A stretch of 25,337 nt of DNA. Source: CAMPJM01 sp964440915. Its GTDB lineage: Bacteria; Bacteroidota; Bacteroidia; Cytophagales; Cyclobacteriaceae. The first letter of the stretch is position 1, and each line of letters begins with the position of its first letter. The position numbers and the translations under genes are program-made. Shown in pieces: positions 15,144 through 22,842 of this stretch. The stretch is from NCBI GenBank assembly GCA_964440915.1, contig CAYTTV010000047.1, positions 1-25,337 on the forward strand, written 5' to 3'. The notes under the pieces are model-generated. The model worked only from the letters and a program-made list of their open reading frames with translations. It was not told the DNA's origin and ran no database searches.

Positions 15144-16709
15144 TTATTTTGCGTAGCTAACAGAGCGCATTTCCCTGATCACAGTCACCTTGATTTGTCC
15201 AGGGTATTGCATATCCTTTTCTATTTTTTGAGAGATATCGAATGACAACATGCCGGCCTTTTGGTCTGAAACGCTATCCGCATCCACCATCACCCTCAGT
15301 TCTCGACCAGCTTGTATAGCATAGCATTTATTCACCCCGTCAAAGCTCACGGCCAGTTCTTCCAAGTCCTTCAGCCGCTTGATATATGACTCCATGATCT
15401 CCCTTCTGGCTCCTGGTCTGGACCCTGAAACGGCATCACAGGTCTGTACAATTGGCGAAATAAGTGAGGTCATTTCAATTTCATCATGGTGCGCTCCAAT
15501 TGCGTTGCAGACTTCTGGGTGCTCCTTATATTTCTTGGCCAACTCCATACCTAAGATAGCGTGTGGCAACTCAGGCTCTTCAGGCCACACCTTTCCTATA
15601 TCGTGCAACAGCCCTGCCCTCTTCGCCAATTTGGTATTGAGCCCCAGCTCTGCTGCCATCGTAGCACACAACCTTGCTACTTCGCGAGAGTGCTGCAGCA
15701 GGTTCTGTCCATATGAAGACCGGAATCGCATTCTTCCTACAAGCTTGATCAGCTCAGGGTGCAATCCATGTATGCCCAAATCGATCACCGTGCGCTCCCC
15801 GATCTCAATAATTTCTTCCTCTATATTTTTGGTGGTTTTCGCCACAACTTCTTCAATACGAGCAGGGTGAATCCTGCCATCCGTCACCAACCTATGTAAA
15901 GAAAGCCTGGCAATTTCCCTCCTAACAGGATCGAATCCTGATATGATAATGGCTTCAGGTGTGTCGTCAACAATAATTTCAACGCCTGTGCTGGCTTCTA
16001 GTGCCCTGATATTTCTACCTTCTCTACCAATGATCTTACCTTTTACATCATCGCTTTCAATGTTGAACACGGAAACACAGTTTTCAATAGCATGCTCGGT
16101 AGCTGTTCTTTGGATGGTTTCTATCACCACCTTTTTGGCTTCTTTCGTTGCTTTTAGCTTGGCTTCGTCAATTATGTCTTTGATGTACGAAGATGCCTTT
16201 GTCTGGGCTTCATCTTTTAGTGCAGCCATGATTTCCTCTCTGGCCTCTTCAGCGGTCAAGTGGGCTATCTTTTCAAGATCCCTTACCTGTTGCTGCTTCA
16301 TCTTCTCCAGTTCTTCACGTCGCTTGTTGGTGAGATCAATCTGGGCGGTCAAGTTTTCCTTCAAGGAATCGACTTCAGCATCTTTCCTTTTTACTTGCTC
16401 TAGTTGCTTGGAAAGGTTTTGCTCCCTTTGTTTCAGCTTATTTTCGTTAGTGATGAGCAGGTTTTTCTTTTTGTTGCTCTCCTCTTCAAACTCTGCTCTC
16501 AGCTTCAGGAAACGCTCTTTGGCTTCCAGCATCTTATCTTTCTTGATATTCTCGGATGTTAGCTCTGCCTCTTTTATCATCATCTGAGCTTTATCCCTTA
16601 TTTTCTCTTCTTCTTGTTTATAAAACCTATGAAGAAGCACCCTGCCTATTATGACCCCCACACCTAGCGATATGGCTGCGACAAGAAGGTAAACTATCCA
16701 CTCTTCCAT
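15144..16709 (-). CDS. rny: Ribonuclease Y
   Basis: This 521-residue protein has the full RNase Y layout: an N-terminal membrane anchor (about residues 4-23), a long charged coiled coil (about 30-200), a KH RNA-binding domain with KIIGREGRNIR (225-235), and an HD phosphohydrolase domain with LLHDIGK (H369, D370) and AIGAHHDEIE further on. It is a membrane-bound 5'-phosphate-sensitive endoribonuclease that starts mRNA decay in bacteria lacking RNase E. It also processes riboswitch and operon transcripts in Firmicutes. It is the last gene of the pheT operon and ends before a strong terminator. Its ATG at 16709 has no Shine-Dalgarno-like sequence and is overlapped by 16 bases by a possible small ORF (16694-16801), so coupled translation is conceivable. 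Confidence 0.97.
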   Translation of the reverse strand: MEEWIVYLLVAAISLGVGVIIGRVLLHRFYKQEEEKIRDKAQMMIKEAELTSENIKKDKMLEAKERFLKLRAEFEEESNKKKNLLITNENKLKQREQNLSKQLEQVKRKDAEVDSLKENLTAQIDLTNKRREELEKMKQQQVRDLEKIAHLTAEEAREEIMAALKDEAQTKASSYIKDIIDEAKLKATKEAKKVVIETIQRTATEHAIENCVSVFNIESDDVKGKIIGREGRNIRALEASTGVEIIVDDTPEAIIISGFDPVRREIARLSLHRLVTDGRIHPARIEEVVAKTTKNIEEEIIEIGERTVIDLGIHGLHPELIKLVGRMRFRSSYGQNLLQHSREVARLCATMAAELGLNTKLAKRAGLLHDIGKVWPEEPELPHAILGMELAKKYKEHPEVCNAIGAHHDEIEMTSLISPIVQTCDAVSGSRPGARREIMESYIKRLKDLEELAVSFDGVNKCYAIQAGRELRVMVDADSVSDQKAGMLSFDISQKIEKDMQYPGQIKVTVIREMRSVSYAK

Positions 16710-16801
16710 TTTAAAAATCGTTTATATGAATGTATGACCACATGAAACGACAGCAAAATGAGGCCGAGCAGCGAGAGAATAACAGAGGAATATATAAACA
16801 T
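16694..16801 (-). CDS. Possible 35-residue single-pass membrane protein upstream of rny
   Basis: Between the zapA stop and rny a short minus-strand frame starts with ATG at 16801. It encodes MFIYSSVILSLLGLILLSFH and continues with VVIHSYKRFLKWKSG: one membrane helix of about 20 residues and a basic tail, which would place the C terminus in the cytoplasm. AGGA (16810-16807) stands five bases before the ATG, an ideal spacing. The frame begins 25 bases after the zapA stop and ends 16 bases inside rny in another frame. I do not recognise a family. The hydrophobic pattern and ribosome site favour a real gene, but such a short frame can occur by chance in T-rich DNA. Confidence 0.35.
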   Translation of the reverse strand: MFIYSSVILSLLGLILLSFHVVIHSYKRFLKWKSG

Positions 16802-16826
16802 AGGAGTCCTATTGGACAAATCAACC

Positions 16827-17111
16827 CTACATTTTTTGTGCGATTAAATCATTTAAAGAATGAATTTTATCCGCTAATGATTGCATACCTGAATCGGGAA
16901 CGGCTCCTGCACTTAGGCTTTCTACTAAACAATCAAACGCTACCATAGCCAAGAGGTCTTGCTTGTCATCTATACGGAACTGGTCTCTGTATGACCTAAT
17001 TCTCTCGTTGATGAGCTTTCCGGCCCTCCTTATCTTAGCCTCTTCGTCAGGACTTACCCTCATGGGGTATTCTCTATCACAAATTTTAATTTTTACGGAA
17101 AGGTCTGTCAT
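16827..17111 (-). CDS. zapA: Cell division protein ZapA
   Basis: This 94-residue protein fits ZapA in length and layout. It has an N-terminal beta region LSVKIKICDREYPMRVSPDEE, the helix with AGKLINERIRSYRDQF, then DLLAMVAFDCL and a C-terminal coiled coil ending SLNDLIAQKM. ZapA binds FtsZ and cross-links its filaments in the Z ring. It lies 19 bases after the coiled-coil gene in the pheT operon. In gammaproteobacteria zapA is followed by 6S RNA; here the following 117 bases are too short for that and hold a possible small ORF instead. Confidence 0.9.
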   Translation of the reverse strand: MTDLSVKIKICDREYPMRVSPDEEAKIRRAGKLINERIRSYRDQFRIDDKQDLLAMVAFDCLVESLSAGAVPDSGMQSLADKIHSLNDLIAQKM

Positions 17112-17130
17112 GCAGGATAGTGTCGATATT

Positions 17131-17424
17131 TTAGCTGCTCAAAAGAGCAATGCACTTGTCTATATCTTTTATATATTCGTTTATCTTATCTTTCAGCTCA
17201 GCAGTATCATCTTTTACTGCCATCTTATCTACAATTTTACTAATTTTAATTTGATTTTGAAAATTATTTATCTGGCCGGCTTTTTTTTCTATTGTAGCAC
17301 GCAAGTCCTTATTTTCCTTCCGTAGATACTCCAGTTCATGCCGCATGGTACTGCGCTCTGTCAGTAGCTGTTTTACCTTTTCTTCAAGTGAAGAAAGGGC
17401 AGATGCCAGATCTAATTTATCCAT
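17131..17424 (-). CDS. Small coiled-coil protein between pheT and zapA
   Basis: This 97-residue protein is almost entirely predicted coiled coil: residues about 5-55 show heptads (LSSLEEKVKQLLTERSTM, ELEYLRKENKDLRATIEKK), and a second amphipathic helix runs to the end (TAELKDKINEYIKDIDKCIA). It begins one base after the pheT stop and is followed by zapA, so the three are surely co-transcribed. Small coiled-coil proteins next to zapA in several phyla resemble ZapB, the partner that links ZapA to the rest of the divisome. Size and context suggest a ZapB-like role, but there is no sequence-level proof here. The ATG at 17424 is the natural start. Confidence 0.8.
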   Translation of the reverse strand: MDKLDLASALSSLEEKVKQLLTERSTMRHELEYLRKENKDLRATIEKKAGQINNFQNQIKISKIVDKMAVKDDTAELKDKINEYIKDIDKCIALLSS

Positions 17425-17425
17425 A

Positions 17426-19837
17426 TTATTTTCTTATTATAGCGCCTATTTTATCTTGATAAACCTGCATAAGTCTTTCCATCGTCTTGTCGATAATTTT
17501 ATCGGTAAGGGTTTTGTTATTGTCTTGCAGGGTAAAGGTAAGTGCATAAGCTTTCTTATCATGTCCAATTTTATCCCCTTCGTAAACATCAAACACATTG
17601 ATCTTTTTCAAAAGATTGCGTTCTGTTTGCAAGGCCAAAGCCTCAATTTCTTGGAAGGTAACTCCTTTGTCTATCACTAACGAGAGGTCGCGCTCCACTT
17701 CGGGAAACTTCGACACTTCCTGATAAAGTAAATCGCCCTTTGTATATTTAACCAACAAATCCCAGTTGAACGCTGCATAAAAAACAGGCTGCTTTAAATC
17801 TGCCAAGGCGGTTATATCTGCGGTGAGTTGTCCCCATGTGCCTATTACTTTATCCCCTATTTGTAGCTGGATGGCATATTGATACCCTTCTTCGTGAATG
17901 ACAGTTGTTTGGCTATTGGGCAATCGGAATTTTTTCATCATTTTGTGCACAACCGAAGACAAGTCCTGAAAATCGGTGATGCGGGCAGGCCTTATCCAAG
18001 TTTCCTCTTCTACGTTGCCCGTCATATATAGGGCCAAATAGTTCGTTTCAATATATTGTCCGCCAGATTTCCCATATCCCTTGCCAAACTCGAACAACTT
18101 GAGATCCTTCTGTTTTCTGTTCACATTATGAGCTATCACTTCTAGCCCATTGAAAACCAGCCTTTGACGCAATACGCCCAGATCCTCGCTCAATTTATTT
18201 AAGATCTCTACGTTTTGCTCTGCGGACAAGAAGCTTACCTTTGTGGAATAGGTCTCTTTTGTCAAGGAATTGGTAATGATTTCATAAAACCCTATTGATG
18301 CCAGCAGATTACTCACGGATTCTCGAAATGCATCCTTATCTTTCTTAGGAAACTCTGCTAAATAATCTGCTCCCAATACATCAGAAAGTTCAATATTATC
18401 GTAGCCGTGGATACGGAGTATTTCCTCAACAATATCGGCTTCCCTGTTCACATCCACTCTATAGGGTGGCACATAAGCTGTAAAGCCTTCCTCTGTGGTA
18501 TTTTCAACCCGTATATCCAGCCACTGCAAAGTCTCGTGAATCTCCTGCACGGGGATTTTCTTGCCGATAAGTCGCTCCACATGGCGATATTTTATGGGTA
18601 TTTCAAATTCTTTAACCTCTTCGGGATAAATGTCTACTATAGAAGATGAAATTTTTCCTCCTGCAACTTCTTTGATCAACATAGCTGCACGCTTGAGTGC
18701 GTAAACAGTGATATTGGGATCGGTTCCCCTTTCATAGCGGAAAGAAGCATCTGTCTTTAGTCCGTGTCTTTGAGAAGTTTTACGAATATAATCTGGTGAG
18801 AAATAGGCACTCTCTAGGAATATATCTGTGGTTTTGGCCGTAACACCCGACTTCTCTCCTCCAAATACGCCTGCAATACACATACCTTCCTGTGCATTGC
18901 ATATCATGAGGTCTTCTGAGGAAAGCTTCCTTTCCTTGCCATCCAAAGTTGTAAAAGCAGAATTTTCTTCCATTGTACGGACCGCTACTTCTTCTCCTAC
19001 TACGGCAGCATCAAATGCATGGAGGGGCTGTCCCATCTCATGCAGCACAAAATTGGTCACGTCTACCACATTGTTGATGGGTGCAAGCCCGATAGCTTGC
19101 AAATTGGCCTTGAGCCAATCGGGCGAATCGCCAACAGTAACGCCGCTAATGGTAATTCCAGAATAGCGGGGAGCAGCCGTTGTATTTTCAACAGTTACTT
19201 TGATTGATTTGCTTTCATTATCTATTGTAAAGCCAGACACATCAGGCAGTTTCAACTCTCTTTTTAGCAATGCTTTAAGATCACGGGCTACTCCTATGTG
19301 CGAGGCAGCGTCGGCTCTGTTGGGCGTGAGGCCGATCTCAAGTACAGTATCACTTTGGACGTTGAAATAAGCCGCTGCGGGAGAACCAACAGGCAGGTCT
19401 GTGTCCAACACGATAATGCCGTCGTGACTTTCACCAAGGCCGATTTCGTCTTCTGCACAAATCATTCCTTCAGAAACCTCACCTCGTATCTTGGACTTTT
19501 TTATTTTAAATGGCTCTCCTTCTGATGGGTATAATGTAGCTCCTATGGTTGCTACGATCACTTTTTGCCCTGCTGCCACATTGGGTGCGCCACATACGAT
19601 GGGAACGGGAGCATCCAAGCCAATATTGACTGTTGTCACTTTTAATCGGTCAGCATCAGGGTGCTTGTCGCACGAAACCACTTCTCCTATCACCAATCCT
19701 TCAAGCCCTCCCTTTATTGGCTCAAAACGGCTTACGCCTTCCACTTCCAAGCCGGACTGTGTTAATAAATCCGCTATCTCCTCAGGACTTTCATTCAGTT
19801 CAATATAGCTGCTTAACCAATTTAGGGATATTTTCAT
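17426..19837 (-). CDS. pheT: Phenylalanyl-tRNA synthetase beta subunit
   Basis: This 803-residue protein is full-length PheT. It shows the N-terminal start MKISLNWLSSYIELNESPEE, the EMAP/tRNA-binding domain (about 38-150, including PIVCGAPNVAAGQKV), the B3/B4 domain (about 210-370, including INNVVDVTNFVLHEMGQPLH and RYERGTDP), B5 (about 400-470), the catalytic-like core with RQRLVFNGLEV, and the C-terminal ferredoxin-fold anticodon-binding domain (about 705-800, VSKFPEVERDLSLVID). With PheS it charges tRNA-Phe and edits mischarged Tyr. pheS is not adjacent, as is common in Bacteroidota. It is the first gene of the operon ending with rny. A promoter (19901-19931) and a strong leader hairpin (19857-19887) lie upstream. 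Confidence 0.98.
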   Translation of the reverse strand: MKISLNWLSSYIELNESPEEIADLLTQSGLEVEGVSRFEPIKGGLEGLVIGEVVSCDKHPDADRLKVTTVNIGLDAPVPIVCGAPNVAAGQKVIVATIGATLYPSEGEPFKIKKSKIRGEVSEGMICAEDEIGLGESHDGIIVLDTDLPVGSPAAAYFNVQSDTVLEIGLTPNRADAASHIGVARDLKALLKRELKLPDVSGFTIDNESKSIKVTVENTTAAPRYSGITISGVTVGDSPDWLKANLQAIGLAPINNVVDVTNFVLHEMGQPLHAFDAAVVGEEVAVRTMEENSAFTTLDGKERKLSSEDLMICNAQEGMCIAGVFGGEKSGVTAKTTDIFLESAYFSPDYIRKTSQRHGLKTDASFRYERGTDPNITVYALKRAAMLIKEVAGGKISSSIVDIYPEEVKEFEIPIKYRHVERLIGKKIPVQEIHETLQWLDIRVENTTEEGFTAYVPPYRVDVNREADIVEEILRIHGYDNIELSDVLGADYLAEFPKKDKDAFRESVSNLLASIGFYEIITNSLTKETYSTKVSFLSAEQNVEILNKLSEDLGVLRQRLVFNGLEVIAHNVNRKQKDLKLFEFGKGYGKSGGQYIETNYLALYMTGNVEEETWIRPARITDFQDLSSVVHKMMKKFRLPNSQTTVIHEEGYQYAIQLQIGDKVIGTWGQLTADITALADLKQPVFYAAFNWDLLVKYTKGDLLYQEVSKFPEVERDLSLVIDKGVTFQEIEALALQTERNLLKKINVFDVYEGDKIGHDKKAYALTFTLQDNNKTLTDKIIDKTMERLMQVYQDKIGAIIRK

Positions 19838-19856
19838 ATTATTTCACTTCAGGTAT

Positions 19857-19887
19857 GAGCATGGGCCGACTTTGCCTCGACCCGCTC
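19857..19887 (-). promoter_or_regulatory. Hairpin in the pheT 5' leader
   Basis: The minus-strand RNA can fold as GAGC-GGGUCGA, loop GGCAAAG, UCGGCCC-AU-GCUC. This is an eleven-pair stem with one U-G wobble and a two-base bulge, GC-rich in an AT-rich leader. The wobble becomes a C-A mismatch on the plus strand, so the fold belongs to the pheT transcript. It ends 19 bases before the ATG and has no T run, so it is not a terminator. Confidence 0.45.
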
Positions 19888-19900
19888 TATTTATGATCGA

Positions 19901-19931
19901 CAAAAATACATAATTCAGGATTAATTCATAA
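19901..19931 (-). promoter_or_regulatory. Promoter of the pheT-zapA-rny operon
   Basis: On the minus strand TTA (19929-19931, consensus TTG), a 20-base spacer and a perfect -7 element TATTTTTG (19901-19908) fit the Bacteroidota promoter. The expected start near 19895 gives a leader of about 57 bases that contains the 19857-19887 hairpin. Confidence 0.5.
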
Positions 19932-19954
19932 GCTTAATGCACGAATGTAGCAAT

Positions 19955-20002
19955 AGTCTGATGAACCATTAGTTTAATGTACCATTAGTCTGATTTACCC
20001 AT
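19955..20002. repeat. Three imperfect tandem copies of a 16-base unit
   Basis: The copies are AGTCTGATGAACCATT (19955-19970), AGTTTAATGTACCATT (19971-19986) and AGTCTGATTTACCCAT (19987-20002). A more diverged fourth copy may start at 19931 (AGCTTAATGCACGAAT). They lie 24 bases beyond the -33 end of the pheT promoter. Further on, 20035-20055 shows a short ATGTTGA/ATGTTGG tandem. Confidence 0.65.
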
Positions 20003-20268
20003 GAGTGAATGGAAAAATGGTAAGCTTAAATTTTAAATGTTGAATGTTGGATGGGTTGCCTAGGCAGGTGCAGGAGCGCCCCCGATAGCAGCAGAAACCC
20101 CGCCAAGGGGAGGGTTGCTGGTTTGCCCTACTACCTCATAAAATGCACACGGGTTTGCTAAAGCACAAGCTTGGATTCTATGCGTGCGTGAGGGCGGAGT
20201 TGGAGCGGATAGCGGGACTAGGCGCCCAAATATTAATCTTTTCCCACTTATCTGACTTTATTGGGCGC
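20003..20268. repeat. Non-coding stretch with hairpins between pheT and the ABC operon
   Basis: From about 20050 the base composition turns GC-rich compared with the flanking intergenic DNA. A hairpin-forming block spans 20089-20120 (CAGC-aga-AACCC, loop, GGGTT-GCTG, with an alternative inner CCCC/GGGG pairing). A perfect eight-base inverted repeat GCGCCCAA (20222-20229) and TTGGGCGC (20261-20268) has a 31-base loop and lies 12 bases past the ABC permease stop. It has no T run, so a terminator role is uncertain. No convincing gene is present; short frames here have no recognisable features. Confidence 0.45.
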
Positions 20269-20280
20269 ACTCCTGCTTCC

Positions 20281-21585
20281 CTAGCCTTTCATGAACAGCC
20301 ACTTTGCCAGTATGCGGTAGTTGATCTTGGTGCCGTGCATCAAGATGCCGATGCGGTAGATCCTGCCTGCCATCCATGTGGTGAAGATGAACCCTAGTGC
20401 CAAGAACCCTAGCGACAGCAATATTTCCCACAAGGGTACACCAAATGGGATGCGCATCATCATGACAACTGGGGAGGTAAATGGGATCATGGACATCCAA
20501 AAAGCCAGGTTGCCGCTAGGGTCTTTGATGACGGCGGAAAGCACGACGATGGAAGCTATGAGCGGCATGGAAATGGGAAACATGAACTGTTGGGAGTCGG
20601 CATCGCTATCGACAGCGGATCCTACAGCAGCAAACAAGGCGCCGTAGAGCAGGTAACCGCCAAGGAAATAACAAACGAAGCAGATCACTACACTGAAAAT
20701 ATCAACGGCTTCTAAAGCCATGAAGATCTCATTGATCTCTTTTGCCTTAGATGCTTCTTCTTGTGGCAGTTCGGCCATAGTCTGTTCAAACTGATCGCCC
20801 CCAAACCGGTCGATCTGAAATGCTGCCCCGATGGAGGAAGCCACAACAAAGGTGAGCACAACCCACAGTAGAAACTGCGTGAGGCCTACGGCGCCAATTC
20901 CGATAATCTTGCCCGTCATGAGCTGGAAGGGCTTAACCGAGGATATAATAACCTCTACGATGCGGGATGTCTTCTCTTCCAAGACACCGCGCATGATCTG
21001 AGCACCGTACAGGAAGACGAAAAAATAGATGAGCAAGGAGGCAAAATAGCCGATGGCGGATGATACCCCAAAACTACTGGCTTTTTCTCCTTCGCTGCTG
21101 AGGTTGATGGTGCTAATACTTACATTTGTTTTGGTACTTTCGAGTACATCTTTGTTGATGCCTGTTTCTGCCAGCTTTATGTCTTCGATCTCATGCCTTA
21201 TGGCTCTTTCTAATGACAATACCACTTCATAGCTAGGGTTGCCCTGAGAGAAAAAAGTAATGCTTGAGGGGTTTTCCAGTGCATTTGGAGGAATATGCAG
21301 AAGACCATACTTGTCGTTGGTGGCCATGCCGCTCTTCGCGGCGTCTATAGAAGCGTTGATATACTCATATTTTATACTTCCGCCTTCGTCGAACTTCCCT
21401 TCAAACAAGCCTGTTTCGTCCAATATCTCAATGGTTTTTTCGTCGCCCTCCATCGTAGCCAACCATATGGGGATGATCATGAAAGATGCAAAAATCAAGG
21501 GACCCAGTATGGTCATGATGATGAAGGACTTTTTTCGGACCCTTGTGAGGTATTCACGTTTGATGATCAATAGAATCTTATGCAT
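20281..21585 (-). CDS. ABC-2 type (NatB-like) transporter permease
   Basis: This 434-residue membrane protein has a first transmembrane helix after the basic start KREYLTRVRKKSF (helix about 21-44), a soluble extracytoplasmic domain (about 46-185), and five or more helices in the second half (about 190-420). The family motif GVLEEKTSRIVEVIISSVKP stands between helices two and three. This is the ABC2 membrane domain of NatB-type exporters. NatAB in Bacillus exports Na+, but many Bacteroidota homologues are uncharacterised and the substrate is not readable here. The ATG at 21585 overlaps the ATPase stop by eight bases (ATGCATAA), so the two are translationally coupled. Confidence 0.92.
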   Translation of the reverse strand: MHKILLIIKREYLTRVRKKSFIIMTILGPLIFASFMIIPIWLATMEGDEKTIEILDETGLFEGKFDEGGSIKYEYINASIDAAKSGMATNDKYGLLHIPPNALENPSSITFFSQGNPSYEVVLSLERAIRHEIEDIKLAETGINKDVLESTKTNVSISTINLSSEGEKASSFGVSSAIGYFASLLIYFFVFLYGAQIMRGVLEEKTSRIVEVIISSVKPFQLMTGKIIGIGAVGLTQFLLWVVLTFVVASSIGAAFQIDRFGGDQFEQTMAELPQEEASKAKEINEIFMALEAVDIFSVVICFVCYFLGGYLLYGALFAAVGSAVDSDADSQQFMFPISMPLIASIVVLSAVIKDPSGNLAFWMSMIPFTSPVVMMMRIPFGVPLWEILLSLGFLALGFIFTTWMAGRIYRIGILMHGTKINYRILAKWLFMKG

Positions 21586-22495
21586 GTGCTGCCTCCTTTC
21601 CGTGTACCATTGAAATAAATATCTCGTTCATATCGGGGATTCTTTCTTTGAATAAATGCACTTCTACTTGCTCCATAATTTTTTGAAGTAGGAAATTGGA
21701 AGAAACATCGGGAAGCCGCACGATAGATCTATAGTAGTTGTCTTCCAAGAGATTGGAAGAGAGTAGGTCTACATCATTAGCAGGGAAAACTAGGGATCCC
21801 TTGTGCTCTACAATAAAAGTTCCTGTGCGAAAGCGGTTTTTGATATCTTTTTTGGAACCGTCTAGGATCTTTTGCGACTTGTTGATCAAGGCTATGTGAT
21901 CGCACAACGCCTCTACAGATTCCATCCTGTGGGTAGAGAAGATAATTGTGCTGCCGTTTTTTCTAAGTTCGAGTATTTCGTCTTTGATGAGGTTGGCGTT
22001 GATAGGGTCGAAGCCCGAGAAAGGCTCATCGAGGATGATAAGCTTGGGCTGGTGCAGCACTGTGGCTATGAACTGGATTTTCTGTTGCATTCCTTTAGAA
22101 AGGTCTTCGATATTTTTGTTCCACCAGTCACCTATGTCAAATTTTTTGAACCAGACTTTTATTCGCTCCATGGACTCTTTCTTGTTAAGACCTTTGAGCT
22201 GGGCCAGGTAAAGCAGCTGCTCGCCGACTTTCATCTTCTTGTAAAGGCCCCGCTCCTCAGGCAAGTAGCCGATATCATATACATGCTGAGGTGCCAAAGG
22301 CTGGCCGTTAATCCATATCTTTCCTTTATCAGCTTCTATGATCTGGGTGATGATGCGAATGAGGGTTGTCTTACCAGCCCCATTTGGCCCCAAAAGACCA
22401 AAAATAGACTGTGTAGGCACATTGACACTTACATTATCCAAAGCAATATGTTGCGCATAGTGCTTGGATACATTTTCTATGGAAAGGATGTCCAC
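21578..22495 (-). CDS. ABC transporter ATP-binding protein (NatA-like)
   Basis: With the GTG start at 22495 this is a 305-residue ATPase. Walker A is GPNGAGKT (residues 36-43), the signature is LSKGMQQK, Walker B is KLIILDEPFSGFDP, the switch histidine is in STHRM, and a C-terminal DUF4162-type extension follows. It energises the permease encoded next to it. An alternative TTG at 22603 would add 36 unconserved residues, but that TTG is itself part of the predicted -7 promoter element, so GTG is preferred; MDILSIENVSKHY is the usual family start. The pair probably exports an ion or small hydrophobic compound, which is inference from the family only. Confidence 0.94.
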   Translation of the reverse strand: MDILSIENVSKHYAQHIALDNVSVNVPTQSIFGLLGPNGAGKTTLIRIITQIIEADKGKIWINGQPLAPQHVYDIGYLPEERGLYKKMKVGEQLLYLAQLKGLNKKESMERIKVWFKKFDIGDWWNKNIEDLSKGMQQKIQFIATVLHQPKLIILDEPFSGFDPINANLIKDEILELRKNGSTIIFSTHRMESVEALCDHIALINKSQKILDGSKKDIKNRFRTGTFIVEHKGSLVFPANDVDLLSSNLLEDNYYRSIVRLPDVSSNFLLQKIMEQVEVHLFKERIPDMNEIFISMVHGKEAAHA

Positions 22496-22600
22496 TGCTG
22501 TTATGTTTAAAAATGAATTGGAGTGATTCTTTATGATACTCCATACCTCATTAAAAGAAGTTTTAATTTTTGGTTGTAGCTGTATCAGCCCAATATTAGA

Positions 22601-22630
22601 CAAAATTAAAAAAAGAAATGAATCCAGAAA
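22601..22630 (-). promoter_or_regulatory. Candidate promoter of the ABC exporter pair
   Basis: TAATTTTG (22601-22608 on the minus strand) is a perfect TAnnTTTG match, with TTT instead of TTG at a 19-base spacing (22628-22630). It would give a leader of about 100 bases before the GTG. The remaining sequence up to the N gap (22631-22873) is AT-rich; apart from the last bases, which may be the 3' end of a broken gene, I see no feature in it. Confidence 0.4.
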
Positions 22631-22842
22631 TATTTATTTTATAAGTGGTTAGCAATGGAAATATTAACGTAATGGCTGTCTTCCATATTTAACGAGATTT
22701 ATAACGATGGCGTAAAAATGCATGAGGCAAGTTTGTTATAAAGACACATAAAGGATCTTTTCTAAGGAAAATTTACTTTTCATATCTCAAAGTGAAAAAG
22801 TCATGAATTTTCTTGCCTTTATGTAAAATGGCTTATACCTTT

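Noticed and set aside
15379..16587. Long plus-strand frames opposite rny (163 and 214 codons)
   Set aside because: They are mirror frames of a well-conserved RNase Y gene, with low-complexity Ser/Phe/Leu translations from its coiled coil.
16710..16826. 6S RNA after zapA, as in gammaproteobacteria
   Set aside because: The gap is only 117 bases and shows no long self-complementary hairpin with a central bubble.
20143..20397. Plus-strand frame of 84 codons downstream of the ABC permease
   Set aside because: It runs from repeat-like intergenic DNA into the antisense of the permease 3' end and has no recognisable domain.
21872..22510. Plus-strand frame of 212 codons opposite the ABC ATPase
   Set aside because: Antisense shadow of a gene with intact Walker and signature motifs; no family features.
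22496..22603. N-terminal extension of the ABC ATPase from TTG at 22603
   Set aside because: The TTG is inside the predicted -7 element and the extra 36 residues show no family pattern.
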